Assembly: GCF_928382285.1 (NCBI RefSeq)
Contig: NZ_CAKMSS010000004.1
Coordinates: forward strand, 1 to 64,000
From: Rothia nasimurium
GTDB lineage: Bacteria; Actinomycetota; Actinomycetes; Actinomycetales; Micrococcaceae
DNA: 64,000 bases
Reading direction: 5' to 3'
The notes under the pieces are model-generated. The model was not told the DNA's origin. It was given only the letters and a program-made list of their open reading frames with translations, and searched no databases. Every line of letters begins with the position of its first letter. Positions within the stretch are counted from its first letter, which is position 1. A program made the translations under genes and the position numbers. This document shows, in pieces, positions 7,865 to 16,481 of this stretch.

Positions 7865-10800
7865 TTAGAAGGTCTCGGTGCCAGTGTAAGAGTCGTGCAC
7901 CATGTTGGCAAAGCGCGAGTAGTGCCCCTGGAAGGCGACCGCGATAGTCTTGGTGGGGCCGTTACGGTGCTTAGCGACGATGACGTCCGCCTCGCCTGCG
8001 CGGGTTGATTCCTTCTCGTAGTAATCCTCGCGGTGCAAGAGAATGACCATGTCAGCGTCCTGTTCAATAGAGTTATGAACGGTGATGCCGTTGGCGATGA
8101 AGTTGTGGTTCCCTAGCACAGTGGCGTCAAAAACCTCTTCTTCCCCCTCGTACTCGATAGAAGTGACGGTGTCCCAGAAAAGGTCATTGACCGCAAGCAT
8201 GTCGAGCTCAGCGGCATCAAGGACGCTAGCTACCTGAGTCAGCACAGGAGCACTCGTTCGTACGCCAGCAGATGTAAGAGCATCAGCTACTCGAGTAGGC
8301 TCACGCAGAACATCACCTACCTGCCCCCAAACCTGCTCATTCCTGCCCAGCGGAACACCGGCGTCCGGAATCTCGATGTCTTGAATCTCAAAGCTAAACC
8401 GGACTAAATCATCATGCTCAGCCACAGACAGAGAACCATCTTCAACGACCGTTGAAATACCAAAACGTAGAAGCAGAAGGCTTGCCCGCTCAGCAACCGG
8501 TCGAGGCAGGTTCACCGTAACCGATGAATCTACAGTCTGCACGTCTAAGAACACTGTGCGCAGGAAAAGGCGAATCTGCTCTTTCGGTAAGGAAAATACC
8601 TCAGAGGGAACACCCAGCACAGGTGCTGTAGAAGCAGCTTCGATGACCTGCTCGTCGCTCCAGTGCGTCCGGGCAGACGGCCCGTTGACGTGGCGGGGTA
8701 CGCCCAAACGATCCCCCACTGCAAGCTCACCCAGGCCCTTCCAGCCTGTGTACGTAAAGAAGGGGTGATTGGCGGTAGCGCGCAGGGTCTTACCCGAAGC
8801 TAGCGTTAGACGATACACAGGTTTCACGCCCGTAGAAAAGACGTGAGTCAGGTGCCGCTCCACGAAACGCATGTCGTCCCCCAGGGACCATACCGGGACG
8901 TCCTGAGCACCCTGCTCAAAAAGCTCGCCCATCGTTGTTTCAGCTCCCGTATCAGAGCGAAGCACACGAGTATCAGCAGTCAGACAGCCCGACTCGCGAA
9001 GGTCCGACACCTGTGGCTTCTTATCGGTACGCTGCTCAGAGCCACGGTTCAGCTGCGAGAGGGCAATCAGAGGCACTTCGAGCTCCTTAGCCATCAGCTT
9101 GAGGGCACGCGAGAACTCCGAAACTTCCTGCTGGCGCGACTCAACCTTCTTACCCGAGCTCATCAGCTGCAGGTAGTCCAGAACAATCAGCTTGAGGTTA
9201 TTCTTCTGCTTCAGGCGGCGGGCCTTAGCGCGAATCTCCATCAGGGTCATGTTGGGTGAATCGTCAATAAAGAGCGGAGCTGAATCCATCTTGCCCATGG
9301 CGGTAGCAATCTTGGCCCACTGATCATCGTCCAGCTTGCCCTTACGCAAATCAGACAGATTAATGCCAGCCTCAGCCGACAGAATCTTCATAGCGATTTC
9401 GTTGCGGCCCATTTCCAGGGAGAAGAACACCGTGGTCATACCGTGCTTAATGGCAGCAGAGCGGGCGATGTCTAGGGCAAACGTAGAATTATGGGTGGGC
9501 ACAAAAGCGCGAGAAGCCAAGAAAAGATGCTGCTCATTATCCACCTCAATACAGCGCACCGGTACAGAATCAACAGGCTCCACAGCAACAATGTAGCGAG
9601 AGCTCCGCTTAGCGGTCGGACGGGCATCGCGGTCACGGTGCATCTGATTCTTGCGAGATAGAGCAAAAACAGAATCAGAGGAAGAGAAAGTCAGTTTGTA
9701 GGCCGTCGACGTAGCCTCGCTACTGCCCTTGACCTTTTTCGTTACCATACCTGTGCGGTACCCCAAAGAAAGCGCCAGCTCCTGGGTATCGTATGCCAAC
9801 TGGCGGTTCGTAACCGTGAACTGAATACACCCGGCATTTGTAACGGTGCCGTCGCTATCGAGCAGACCTGCCAGCAAAGCTCGGCGCTGCGCTTCAGAGG
9901 CCCGTAGGTACTGCATAGGAATGTGCTTATTATTCAGAACGCCCAGGGTACGTAGGCTCTTAGCACTCGGAGCCAAGGCTGTTGAGTCATCACCCAACCA
10001 AATCCCCAGGGTGTAGGGGGCGACTAGTAGGTCAGCTTCGGGCAGCTGGAGCGGGCGGGCGTTGGTAATAGAGTGGTTGGCTCGACGGTCAGCCGTCACA
10101 CAGCGAACCGTCTCACGAATCTCAGCGGTGGTGCGCACCTGCGCGCCCACAGACGTCCGCACACGCCCCCCACCTGAACCCGCCAGAGCTGATGAGCGTG
10201 CCCGACGGGACGCGCGGGTTTCTGTGAGCCACTGGTGCTCGGCGTCCGCAATGATTTCGGTTCCGTCATCAAAAATGACCTTGAAACAGGGACGCCCGGT
10301 CATCACGTCGGTAGCGTTCGTGACGGTCGTGGGGTGCCCGTCTGCGCCCAGAACGGTGTCGCCCACGCGGATATCGCCCATGGTGGTCCAGCCTGTGGGG
10401 GTAGGGATAGGGGTGTCAAGGGCAAGCGCTTTACCCATCGCCGGACGCGCCGCGATTACGATCATCTGGCCAGCCTGCAGGCCGGCGGTGAGCTCGTCGA
10501 ACTCGATGAAGCCGGTGGGCACGCCGTGAATGCCGCCGTCGCGGGAGCCGTTGGCCTCAATCTCTTCGACCGTGCTGTTCATGGCCTCAGAGAGGGGAAC
10601 GTAGTCTTCCTTGGTGTTGTTGGCAGAAACCCCGTAAATCTCGGCCTGGGCGGCGTTGACCAGGGCTTCTGCCTCGCCGTCGCCGGAGTAGCCCAGCTGC
10701 ACAATCTTGGTGCCAGCCTCCACCAGGCGGCGGAGCATGGCGCGTTCAGCCACAATTTCGGCGTAGAAACCGGCGTTAGCAGCGGTGGGGACGCCCGCGA

Positions 10801-11086
10801 TCAGGGAGTGTAGGTAGGCTGCCCCGCCCACGCGGTTCAGTTCGCCGCGCTTGGTTAGCTCATCAGCCACCGTAATGGCGTCCGCCGGCTCGCCGTGCCC
10901 GTAGAGGTGGATAATGGCCTCATAGATCATTTCGTGGGCGGGCTTGTAAAAGTCAGCGCCGCCGCCGATGACCTCAACGACGTCGGCGATGGCGTCCTTG
11001 GAGAGCATCATGCCGCCCAGTACCGACTGCTCGGCAGTGTCGTCGTGCGGCGGTGTACGGACGAACTCAGACTGGCTCTCAGACAA
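7865..11086 (-). CDS. dnaB: Replicative DNA helicase DnaB with two inteins
   Basis: A 1073-residue precursor. Removing the two inteins (residues 220-533 and 701-1005) leaves about 454 residues, the normal DnaB length. The extein has an N-terminal domain (TAEQSVLGGMML), the Walker A RPAMGK interrupted right after Lys219 and continuing STFALDIARSAA, Walker B LKLIVLDYLQLM near 637, and SDLRESG interrupted at 700 before SIEQDADMVILLHRE. DnaB unwinds DNA ahead of the fork. The start is TTG with GAGGGGG 7 bases upstream; no nearby ATG fits. Splicing is required for function because both inteins lie in catalytic motifs. Confidence 0.96.
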   Translation of the reverse strand: MSESQSEFVRTPPHDDTAEQSVLGGMMLSKDAIADVVEVIGGGADFYKPAHEMIYEAIIHLYGHGEPADAITVADELTKRGELNRVGGAAYLHSLIAGVPTAANAGFYAEIVAERAMLRRLVEAGTKIVQLGYSGDGEAEALVNAAQAEIYGVSANNTKEDYVPLSEAMNSTVEEIEANGSRDGGIHGVPTGFIEFDELTAGLQAGQMIVIAARPAMGKALALDTPIPTPTGWTTMGDIRVGDTVLGADGHPTTVTNATDVMTGRPCFKVIFDDGTEIIADAEHQWLTETRASRRARSSALAGSGGGRVRTSVGAQVRTTAEIRETVRCVTADRRANHSITNARPLQLPEADLLVAPYTLGIWLGDDSTALAPSAKSLRTLGVLNNKHIPMQYLRASEAQRRALLAGLLDSDGTVTNAGCIQFTVTNRQLAYDTQELALSLGYRTGMVTKKVKGSSEATSTAYKLTFSSSDSVFALSRKNQMHRDRDARPTAKRSSRYIVAVEPVDSVPVRCIEVDNEQHLFLASRAFVPTHNSTFALDIARSAAIKHGMTTVFFSLEMGRNEIAMKILSAEAGINLSDLRKGKLDDDQWAKIATAMGKMDSAPLFIDDSPNMTLMEIRAKARRLKQKNNLKLIVLDYLQLMSSGKKVESRQQEVSEFSRALKLMAKELEVPLIALSQLNRGSEQRTDKKPQVSDLRESGCLTADTRVLRSDTGAETTMGELFEQGAQDVPVWSLGDDMRFVERHLTHVFSTGVKPVYRLTLASGKTLRATANHPFFTYTGWKGLGELAVGDRLGVPRHVNGPSARTHWSDEQVIEAASTAPVLGVPSEVFSLPKEQIRLFLRTVFLDVQTVDSSVTVNLPRPVAERASLLLLRFGISTVVEDGSLSVAEHDDLVRFSFEIQDIEIPDAGVPLGRNEQVWGQVGDVLREPTRVADALTSAGVRTSAPVLTQVASVLDAAELDMLAVNDLFWDTVTSIEYEGEEEVFDATVLGNHNFIANGITVHNSIEQDADMVILLHREDYYEKESTRAGEADVIVAKHRNGPTKTIAVAFQGHYSRFANMVHDSYTGTETF
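8072..8986 (-). other. DnaB intein 2 (class 1, Cys1 to Asn305)
   Basis: A 305-residue insertion after SDLRESG, bounded by Cys701 (CLTADTRVL) and VHN with Ser1006 as the +1 residue. Block B TANHPFF (Thr/His) and block F EEEVFDATVLGNHNFIAN are clear, so splicing by the standard Cys1 route is expected. The middle looks like a LAGLIDADG endonuclease remnant (FLRTVFLDVQTVD, LLLLRFGI), but the expected acidic motif residues are not in a usable context, so homing activity is probably lost. Confidence 0.88.
9488..10429 (-). other. DnaB intein 1 (class 3, begins with Ala)
   Basis: A 314-residue insertion exactly after the Walker A lysine (GK-ALALDTPIPTPTGW) and before Ser534. The first residue is Ala, so ordinary Cys1/Ser1 chemistry is impossible. 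The class 3 signature is present: Trp286 in block B (AEHQW), Cys512 in block F (RCIEVDN) and Thr531 in block G (VPTHN). Endonuclease motif remnants WLGDDS (363-368) and LLAGLLDSDG (404-413) lie only about 40 residues apart, far closer than in active LAGLIDADG enzymes, which implies an internal deletion. Confidence 0.88.
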
Positions 11087-11171
11087 GGCGGCCCCCTCGG
11101 TAGTGAAGAATATGGTGAGCTTCTATCATCTCACCTGCGAGCGCTCCCGGCGATATCGCTTCGCTGTGAGA

Positions 11172-11537
11172 CTAGATGCTGGTGAGGTAGTAGTAGACGG
11201 CAAAGAGGGCATAGAGCAGTACCAGGGTGGGGGCGGTGGCTGCTGCGATAAGGCGGGGTATGGAGGGGGCGCGGCGTAGGACTGCAAGGAGGCAGAAGTA
11301 GCCGGGGGCCAGAGCCACAATGGCAAGAAGGATATTGGCGCTAAAGGGGTCGTAACTGTAGGCTACCCACTCTTTGGCGACGGGCACTCCCAGGAGGCCG
11401 AGGGGAACAGCGAGCAGGTGCGCTACGGGGGTCAGGAGGAGAACGACACCGATGATAGTAAGGGTAGTAGCCGCTCCTGTGGATCGGGGGTCGGTGGTGT
11501 GAAAACCGGTGACGTGGGGTTGGGTGCTGTCTGACAT
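11172..11537 (-). CDS. Small four-helix membrane protein, unknown
   Basis: 121 residues with a short hydrophilic N-terminus and three to four hydrophobic segments (TIIGVVLLLTPVAHLLAVPL, ILLAIVALAPGYFCLLAV, APTLVLLYALFAVYYYL). I do not recognise the family. The ATG has AGGAGA upstream. It follows another small membrane gene by 16 bases and the two are probably co-transcribed. Nothing indicates the function. Confidence 0.72.
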   Translation of the reverse strand: MSDSTQPHVTGFHTTDPRSTGAATTLTIIGVVLLLTPVAHLLAVPLGLLGVPVAKEWVAYSYDPFSANILLAIVALAPGYFCLLAVLRRAPSIPRLIAAATAPTLVLLYALFAVYYYLTSI

Positions 11538-11553
11538 TGTGTTCTCCTGGGGG

Positions 11554-11883
11554 TTAGAAGGTGGGGCTCTGGGCGATAAGTGCCCCTACCCAGAAAATAA
11601 GAAGAGCGCTAACTATCAGTGAGATGGGCAGCCATAGGGCGGTGCGTAGCACCTGCCCGGCTTGGCCTCTGTAGACTGCGACCAAACCGAGGATAAGCCC
11701 TAGGTTGAAAACAATGATGCCGCCGCCGAAAGCAGCAGGGAGAAGGTTGAATAAAACCCAGGAAGGTTCGGAGTAGGTCAGCCCAGCGATAAAGGCAGCA
11801 GGGGCAAGCCCAATTCCGCCCCAGATCAGTAGTCCTGCTGCTCGGTTGAGGGCGGGGGTGCCGGGGGTAGGGGAAAGAGTCAT
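11554..11883 (-). CDS. Small membrane protein, unknown
   Basis: 109 residues, three predicted membrane helices (GLLIWGGIGLAPAAFIAGL, LLPAAFGGGIIVFNLGLILGL and ALWLPISLIVSALLIFWVGAL). The ATG has AAGGAAG upstream with good spacing. It is first in a two-gene unit with the 121-residue membrane gene. I see no recognisable domain. The two may act together, as paired small integral proteins often do, but that is only suggested by position. Confidence 0.7.
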   Translation of the reverse strand: MTLSPTPGTPALNRAAGLLIWGGIGLAPAAFIAGLTYSEPSWVLFNLLPAAFGGGIIVFNLGLILGLVAVYRGQAGQVLRTALWLPISLIVSALLIFWVGALIAQSPTF

Positions 11884-12031
11884 AGCTACTTCCTTTGGTA
11901 TTCACAGCGACGGTGATGTGATGGGCTTAACTTTATCTCGGTAGCATGGGTTCTAGCTAGAGTACTTAAGTACTAGAGATTGAGCTGGCCAGCGCCAAAA
12001 GGGGCTGGTCGTAGCCAGAGAAAGGACGCCG

Positions 12032-13009
12032 GTGGGCAGCACAAAGAGCAAGGGCAAGGACGCCAAGGAGCAGCTCAAGGGCCTCAAGGCCGAGGTGAAG
12101 TACCTAAAGAAGGGGCAGAAGCAGCTGCTCAAGCGGGTGGAGAAGCTGGAAAAGGCGCTCGCCGCCGGGCAGGGGTCGGCGCTCGCGACCTCCCCTGTGC
12201 AGAACCCAACCCGCGCCTCAGATGCCGGGGGCAGCCGGGGCGGGGCGGGGGCGTCCTACCCGCAGCCGATGAAGTCGGGCAAGTACCGGGGCGGCTACTC
12301 CCACTACCGGGTGACCGAGGTGGGGCAGCTGACGCCCACCGTCATGCGGGTGGTTGCCGAACCTGCTGACGGCAAGCGGGTTGAGGCTCAGGGGCTGGTG
12401 GGTGAGTACGTCTACCTGGTGACCGGCAAGAAGGGGGAGGTACTGCCCGCACCGACCTTTGAGAAGGGCAAGGCGCGATGGAGTCAGCCAACCACCACCG
12501 CCAAGTACACGGTCAGGAACTTTGACGAGCGCACCGGGGCGCTGGAAATCAACATCATGCTGCACGAGTACGGGGCTGGGACGACCTGGGCCCGCACCGT
12601 TGCTGTGGGCGATAGCGCGCATTTTCTGGGGGCGAAGTCGGGGCACTCCATCAGCAAGGACTACGACTTTTACCTGCTAGCCGGGGACGAAAGTGGCCTA
12701 CCCGGTATGGCCCGCTGGATCGAGAGCCTGCCCGCGAGCGCCCGGGGTGTGGCCGTGATTGAGGTGCCCGGAGAGGCGTCACAGCAGGTGATTGCTGCTC
12801 CTGAGAATTTTGAGGTGGTCTGGGTGGATTCTGCCCGGCGCGGGGCATTGGCTGAGGCTGTGATGGGCTACCCCCTGCCGGAGGGGTCGGTGTGTACCTG
12901 GTTGGCCGGTGAGTCCGGGTCTATTCATCCCGTGCGTATCTGGGCGCGGCGGGAGTTGGGCGTACCCAAGGGGCACGGCTATGCCAAGGGGTATTGGAAG
13001 AAGAAGTAG
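12032..13009 (+). CDS. Siderophore-interacting (SIP-type) FAD protein with coiled-coil N-terminus
   Basis: 325 residues. Residues 1-45 are a lysine-rich amphipathic helix or coiled coil (LKGLKAEVKYLKKG, LLKRVEKLEKAL), followed by a Gly/Ser linker. From about residue 85 the protein follows the siderophore-interacting family: TPTVMRVVAEP, the flavin-type segment TAKYTVRNFDE, LHEYGAGTTWARTVAVGD, DYDFYLLAGDESGLPGMARWIE, and the terminal IRIWARRELG-like region. Such proteins reduce ferric siderophores with NAD(P)H in the cytoplasm. GTG start with AAAGGA upstream. The N-terminal extension is unusual and may bind a partner or nucleic acid. Confidence 0.82.
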   Translation: MGSTKSKGKDAKEQLKGLKAEVKYLKKGQKQLLKRVEKLEKALAAGQGSALATSPVQNPTRASDAGGSRGGAGASYPQPMKSGKYRGGYSHYRVTEVGQLTPTVMRVVAEPADGKRVEAQGLVGEYVYLVTGKKGEVLPAPTFEKGKARWSQPTTTAKYTVRNFDERTGALEINIMLHEYGAGTTWARTVAVGDSAHFLGAKSGHSISKDYDFYLLAGDESGLPGMARWIESLPASARGVAVIEVPGEASQQVIAAPENFEVVWVDSARRGALAEAVMGYPLPEGSVCTWLAGESGSIHPVRIWARRELGVPKGHGYAKGYWKKK

Positions 13010-13036
13010 CCTCCCGCCACGGCAGGGGGGAAGGGT

Positions 13037-14173
13037 CTAGCGCAGGTGGGTGCTGGCGATAGTGGCTGCTAGTTCGTGGAGGTAAGGACGCGGGTTGGCC
13101 AGGGATTCTTCCAGGGTAGCGTGGGTGTCACCCACGACCGAGTAGACGGCGGTAAACCCGGCGGCACGGGCCTGGTCGGAGGATAGTTCGCTGATTCCGC
13201 AGACGGCAATGACTGGCAGGTTGCGGGCGGAGGCTTCTGCCGCGACCCCTGCCGGGCCCTTGCCCTGCAGGGTTTGTTCGTCGAACTTTCCCTCGCCAGT
13301 GATGACGATATCTGCCTGCTCAAGTGCCCGGTGGAAGCCGGTGAGCTCAAAACAGACCTCCACGCCGGGGCGCATGGTGGCCCCGAGTACCGACAGGCAG
13401 GCAAAACCCAGACCACCGGCAGCACCTGCACCGGGGGCGGTAGCGAATGTTCCACGTGAAACATTGAGGGCTTCTTCTACCGCATCGGCTAGTTTTTGCA
13501 GGTTCTGGTCAAGTTGGGGAACCTGCTCTTCGACAGCCCCCTTCTGGGGCCCGTAGACCACAGCGGCACCAGAGGGGCCGCACAGCGGGTTGGTCACATC
13601 GCTAGCCATGATAATTTCTACCCCGGCCAGACGCTCATCGAGCCCGGTCAGATCAACTGAAGCCAGCTGCCCCAGCGCCCCGCCTCCAGGGGCAAGCTCA
13701 CGCCCCGCAGCGTCCTGAAGTTTCACACCGAGCGCCTGCATGAGACCCGCTCCCCCATCGGTACTGGCCGACCCGCCCAGGCCAACCACGAGCGTCCGCG
13801 CACCCGCGCCCACCGCGTGCAGAATCAGCTCACCGGCGCCGAAGGAAGTGGCCCGCCAGGTATCCAGCTGGTCTTCGCGCAGGCGGGCAATGCCGCCCGC
13901 TTCGGCAATTTCAAGGACGGCCGTGCGTTCAGCCTGCGAGTAGGCGTAGCGGGCGGTCACCGGCTGACCAGCAAAGGGGCCCGTGACGGTGCAGGTGACC
14001 TCACTGTAGCCGGCGGCCAGGGCGGCATCTACGGTGCCGTCGCCGCCGTCCGCTATGGGGCAGGTGATGACCTCGCACCCGCCAGCCTCCTCTAGCCCGG
14101 CGGCGAGCGCCTCGGTGAGCTGCGCGCCGGTGAGCGTGCCCTTGAACTTATCGACAGCGAGTAAAACCTTCAT
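13037..14173 (-). CDS. Glycerate kinase
   Basis: 378 residues of the GlxK/GarK family, which makes 2- or 3-phosphoglycerate from glycerate and ATP. It starts MKVLLAVDKFKGTLT, the family hallmark. Further segments are CPIADGGDGTVDA near 48, VVGLGGSASTDGGAGLMQALG near 125, IMASDVTNPLCG near 195 and TGEGKFDEQTLQGKGP near 290. ATG at 14173 is preferred to one 30 bases upstream because it begins at the conserved strand. A parS-like 16-mer lies inside the coding sequence at 13448-13463. Confidence 0.92.
   Translation of the reverse strand: MKVLLAVDKFKGTLTGAQLTEALAAGLEEAGGCEVITCPIADGGDGTVDAALAAGYSEVTCTVTGPFAGQPVTARYAYSQAERTAVLEIAEAGGIARLREDQLDTWRATSFGAGELILHAVGAGARTLVVGLGGSASTDGGAGLMQALGVKLQDAAGRELAPGGGALGQLASVDLTGLDERLAGVEIIMASDVTNPLCGPSGAAVVYGPQKGAVEEQVPQLDQNLQKLADAVEEALNVSRGTFATAPGAGAAGGLGFACLSVLGATMRPGVEVCFELTGFHRALEQADIVITGEGKFDEQTLQGKGPAGVAAEASARNLPVIAVCGISELSSDQARAAGFTAVYSVVGDTHATLEESLANPRPYLHELAATIASTHLR
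13448..13463. promoter_or_regulatory. parS: parS-like ParB site 2 (one mismatch, intragenic)
   Basis: TGTTCCACGTGAAACA differs by one base from the palindromic consensus and lies within the glycerate kinase gene, where it encodes NVSRGT. Confidence 0.55.
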
Positions 14174-14347
14174 GGGTCTATTATGAGGCTGCATTAGGCG
14201 CATCCGCTGAACATCCCTGCTTTTACCGTATGTCCCATTCTGGGCGGCACTTTCAGCACAAGGGGGATGTTTGCTTCAATCACGACAGTACAAGCAATAT
14301 TCTCTGCACTAGACTATGAAGTATTCGGCGTCACAAGGAGGTAGCCC

Positions 14348-15463
14348 ATGCAGAGAGTTCTTCAGCTCAAGCACCGGCCCCTCCCCCGGCATCTCGCCTT
14401 TCTTTTAGCAAGCCTCATAGTCTACGCCTCTGTAGTTTCTACAGTGCATCTGATTCACAGCGATACATCCATGATGTTCCCTGCAGGCATCATAATCTTA
14501 GGCGCACTACTGGTTTTGCTTTTAGCCCTACGACAACAAACAGCTCTGTGGTGTTATTGGGCTCTCTCCACGGCATCACTTGCGCCAAGCACCATAGGGA
14601 ACATCTGGCTCCCTCTCGCACTTTTCCTTCTGCTGCCCTTTCTCGTATTTGCAGCTGCAGGGTGGCAAAACGCCCTCAACCTAGTATTTCTTCTAGCCAC
14701 ACTCTGGTACGAGACTAAAGACGCAACACTTCTACAGGCGTCAATCTACATACTCCTCATTATCTCTTTCACCTATGTCCTACCTCTTGCTTTACGTCTC
14801 GCACGAGAAACAGCAGAAGCCCGCCTAGAATCTTTGAGGCAGCAGCAGCTACTGCAAGCTCAAATCCAAGAAGAACTGGCACAGGAACTTCACGATGTTA
14901 TTGCCCGAGAAATCAGCACTATCATCATCAAAGCTGCGGGGTCTTCTACTCAAGATGCACAGGGCACTCTTCAAGACTGTGAAAGGCATGCCCGACTTGC
15001 CCTCGACGAGCTCCGCCGCCTTGTAGGGACTTTAAGAACCCAAAAAGATATCGGCAACCAACCCCTTTTATCTTCCGCTGAGGCAGACCCTGAAAGTTCG
15101 TTCGCTGATGCTGTTGAGCTTCTATCGGAAGAGGGATTTATTGTTAACTCCCGGGTTACCGGCGACTTATCAGCCCTACCGCCGGGTATAGCCCCCACTT
15201 TTGTGAAAATAATTGATGAACTGTCATTCAACACCCTGAAATATGCCCCTGCCCGAGAGACGGTGATTTTGCATGTCGCTTTGGAGAACGGTATGTGCGA
15301 ACTCAGCACACGCAACCGCTATACCGTCGAAAAATTCACGGGCACAGGTCACGGTCTACTCAGCATTCAAGAAAGAGTCATTACACTCGGGGGAACAATT
15401 GAGTACGGCCGCAAGGGCGACTACTGGAATGTAGATATAAAAATTCCCTTAGAAAAGAGGTAG
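14348..15463 (+). CDS. Sensor histidine kinase (HisKA_3), low-GC block
   Basis: 371 residues. Four to five membrane helices fill residues 15-150. The phosphoacceptor box is AQELHDVIAREISTII (His near 183), and a HATPase domain follows with the N-box FIKIIDELSFNTLKYA-like region and the G-box GTGHGLLSIQERV. The ATG follows a strong AAGGAGGT. It is 5 bases upstream of its response regulator, so the pair is translationally linked. Codon use is clearly more A/T-rich than in adjacent glycerate kinase, suggesting later arrival. The signal is unknown. Confidence 0.88.
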   Translation: MQRVLQLKHRPLPRHLAFLLASLIVYASVVSTVHLIHSDTSMMFPAGIIILGALLVLLLALRQQTALWCYWALSTASLAPSTIGNIWLPLALFLLLPFLVFAAAGWQNALNLVFLLATLWYETKDATLLQASIYILLIISFTYVLPLALRLARETAEARLESLRQQQLLQAQIQEELAQELHDVIAREISTIIIKAAGSSTQDAQGTLQDCERHARLALDELRRLVGTLRTQKDIGNQPLLSSAEADPESSFADAVELLSEEGFIVNSRVTGDLSALPPGIAPTFVKIIDELSFNTLKYAPARETVILHVALENGMCELSTRNRYTVEKFTGTGHGLLSIQERVITLGGTIEYGRKGDYWNVDIKIPLEKR

Positions 15464-15468
15464 CCGGA

Positions 15469-16134
15469 GTGGAGCAAGAGAGTTTCAGAGTTGTCATTGC
15501 TGATGACAACGTCATTATGCGAGAAGGTATAGCCTCTATTGTCCGACAGAGGCAAGGCTTTCAGGTAGTGGGGCTTGCCGCCGACGGCCTTGAAGCGGTT
15601 AACCTAGCTCTAAAACTCAAGCCTGATGTATTACTTATGGACCTGCAAATGCCCCGTATGAACGGGGTTCAAGCAACTCAGAAGGTTCTAGAACTTCTAC
15701 CAGCAACCAAGGTTGTAGCTCTAACAACGTTCTCCACACCTAGTTACGTTAGTGCAGCCCTAACGGCCGGTGTGCACGGGTATCTCACCAAGGACTCACT
15801 CCCTGATGAAATTGAGCATGCCATAAAGGCTGCATGCCGAGGACAGGCAGTGATCACCCAGCGAGCCTTAGAAGCACTCAACTCTGTCATGGGTCGACCT
15901 GAGCCCCCAGCTGGCGCTTCTTGGGGGCTCCTCACCGAGGGAGAGCAACGCATTGTGTGGGCAGTCTGCCAGGGGTGGAGTAATCGTGAAATTAGCTCCT
16001 ATTTCACGGTGACAGAGTCAGCAGTAAAAGCCCTTCTCACTCGGGCCATGCGAAAGGTTGGAGTAACTAGTAGGTTGCAGCTCGCAGTAGAAGCAGGACG
16101 GCAAAACTTTCCCCTGGATTACAAACAGTGGTGA
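15469..16134 (+). CDS. NarL/LuxR-family response regulator
   Basis: 221 residues. The receiver has the acidic pair IADDN near residue 12, the phosphoacceptor Asp in VLLMDLQMPRMNG near 57 and Lys in GYLTKDSL near 105. The C-terminal LuxR HTH (LTEGEQRIVWAVCQGWSNREISS, then VTESAVKALLTRAMRKVGV) binds DNA. GTG start overlaps the region just after the kinase stop. It is the partner of the preceding kinase. Two ACTTAAGTCTA copies 30-60 bases downstream may be sites for this or another regulator. Confidence 0.9.
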   Translation: MEQESFRVVIADDNVIMREGIASIVRQRQGFQVVGLAADGLEAVNLALKLKPDVLLMDLQMPRMNGVQATQKVLELLPATKVVALTTFSTPSYVSAALTAGVHGYLTKDSLPDEIEHAIKAACRGQAVITQRALEALNSVMGRPEPPAGASWGLLTEGEQRIVWAVCQGWSNREISSYFTVTESAVKALLTRAMRKVGVTSRLQLAVEAGRQNFPLDYKQW

Positions 16135-16286
16135 ATTTTCAAAAGTTCGTCATATAAATATACACTTAAGTCTACATTCAATAGACTTAAGTCTATATTT
16201 GGGGAAATAACATTGCCACACCCCAACTCCATCTCATAAAATTTTTTTAGAAGTCATAAAATATTAATTTATATTTGGAGTTTGAA
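16135..16286. repeat. Duplicated ACTTAAGTCTA palindrome in A/T-rich intergenic DNA
   Basis: ACTTAAGTCTA at 16164-16174 is repeated inside the 14-bp perfect palindrome TAGACTTAAGTCTA at 16182-16195, with centres 18-19 bases apart. It could be an operator for the following small gene or the end of the two-component unit. No terminator is obvious. Confidence 0.45.
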
Positions 16287-16481
16287 ATGTCACCAGAAAG
16301 TCTAGGTTTAATTCTTTTTCTTATAGTAGCGATTCTTTTTATATCAATCGGAATTCTTGCATGGTGCTTTATTAGCCAGATCAGAAAGAACAATGTACAG
16401 ATAAAATATTTCAAGAACCAGCCACCCATCAACCCTGAGACCTCCAGTAGTCATAAACAACTTCCTACCCCTAATAGATAA
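16287..16481 (+). CDS. Small single-pass membrane protein, unknown
   Basis: A 64-residue open frame with one strong membrane helix (LGLILFLIVAILFISIGILA, about residues 6-25) and a basic, then Pro/Ser-rich tail. TTTGGAG lies about 6 bases before the ATG, which is why I start here rather than at a TTG 12 bases earlier. It is very A/T-rich, as is its surroundings. I do not recognise the family, and it could be a small stress or toxin-like peptide; nothing proves it. Confidence 0.5.
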   Translation: MSPESLGLILFLIVAILFISIGILAWCFISQIRKNNVQIKYFKNQPPINPETSSSHKQLPTPNR

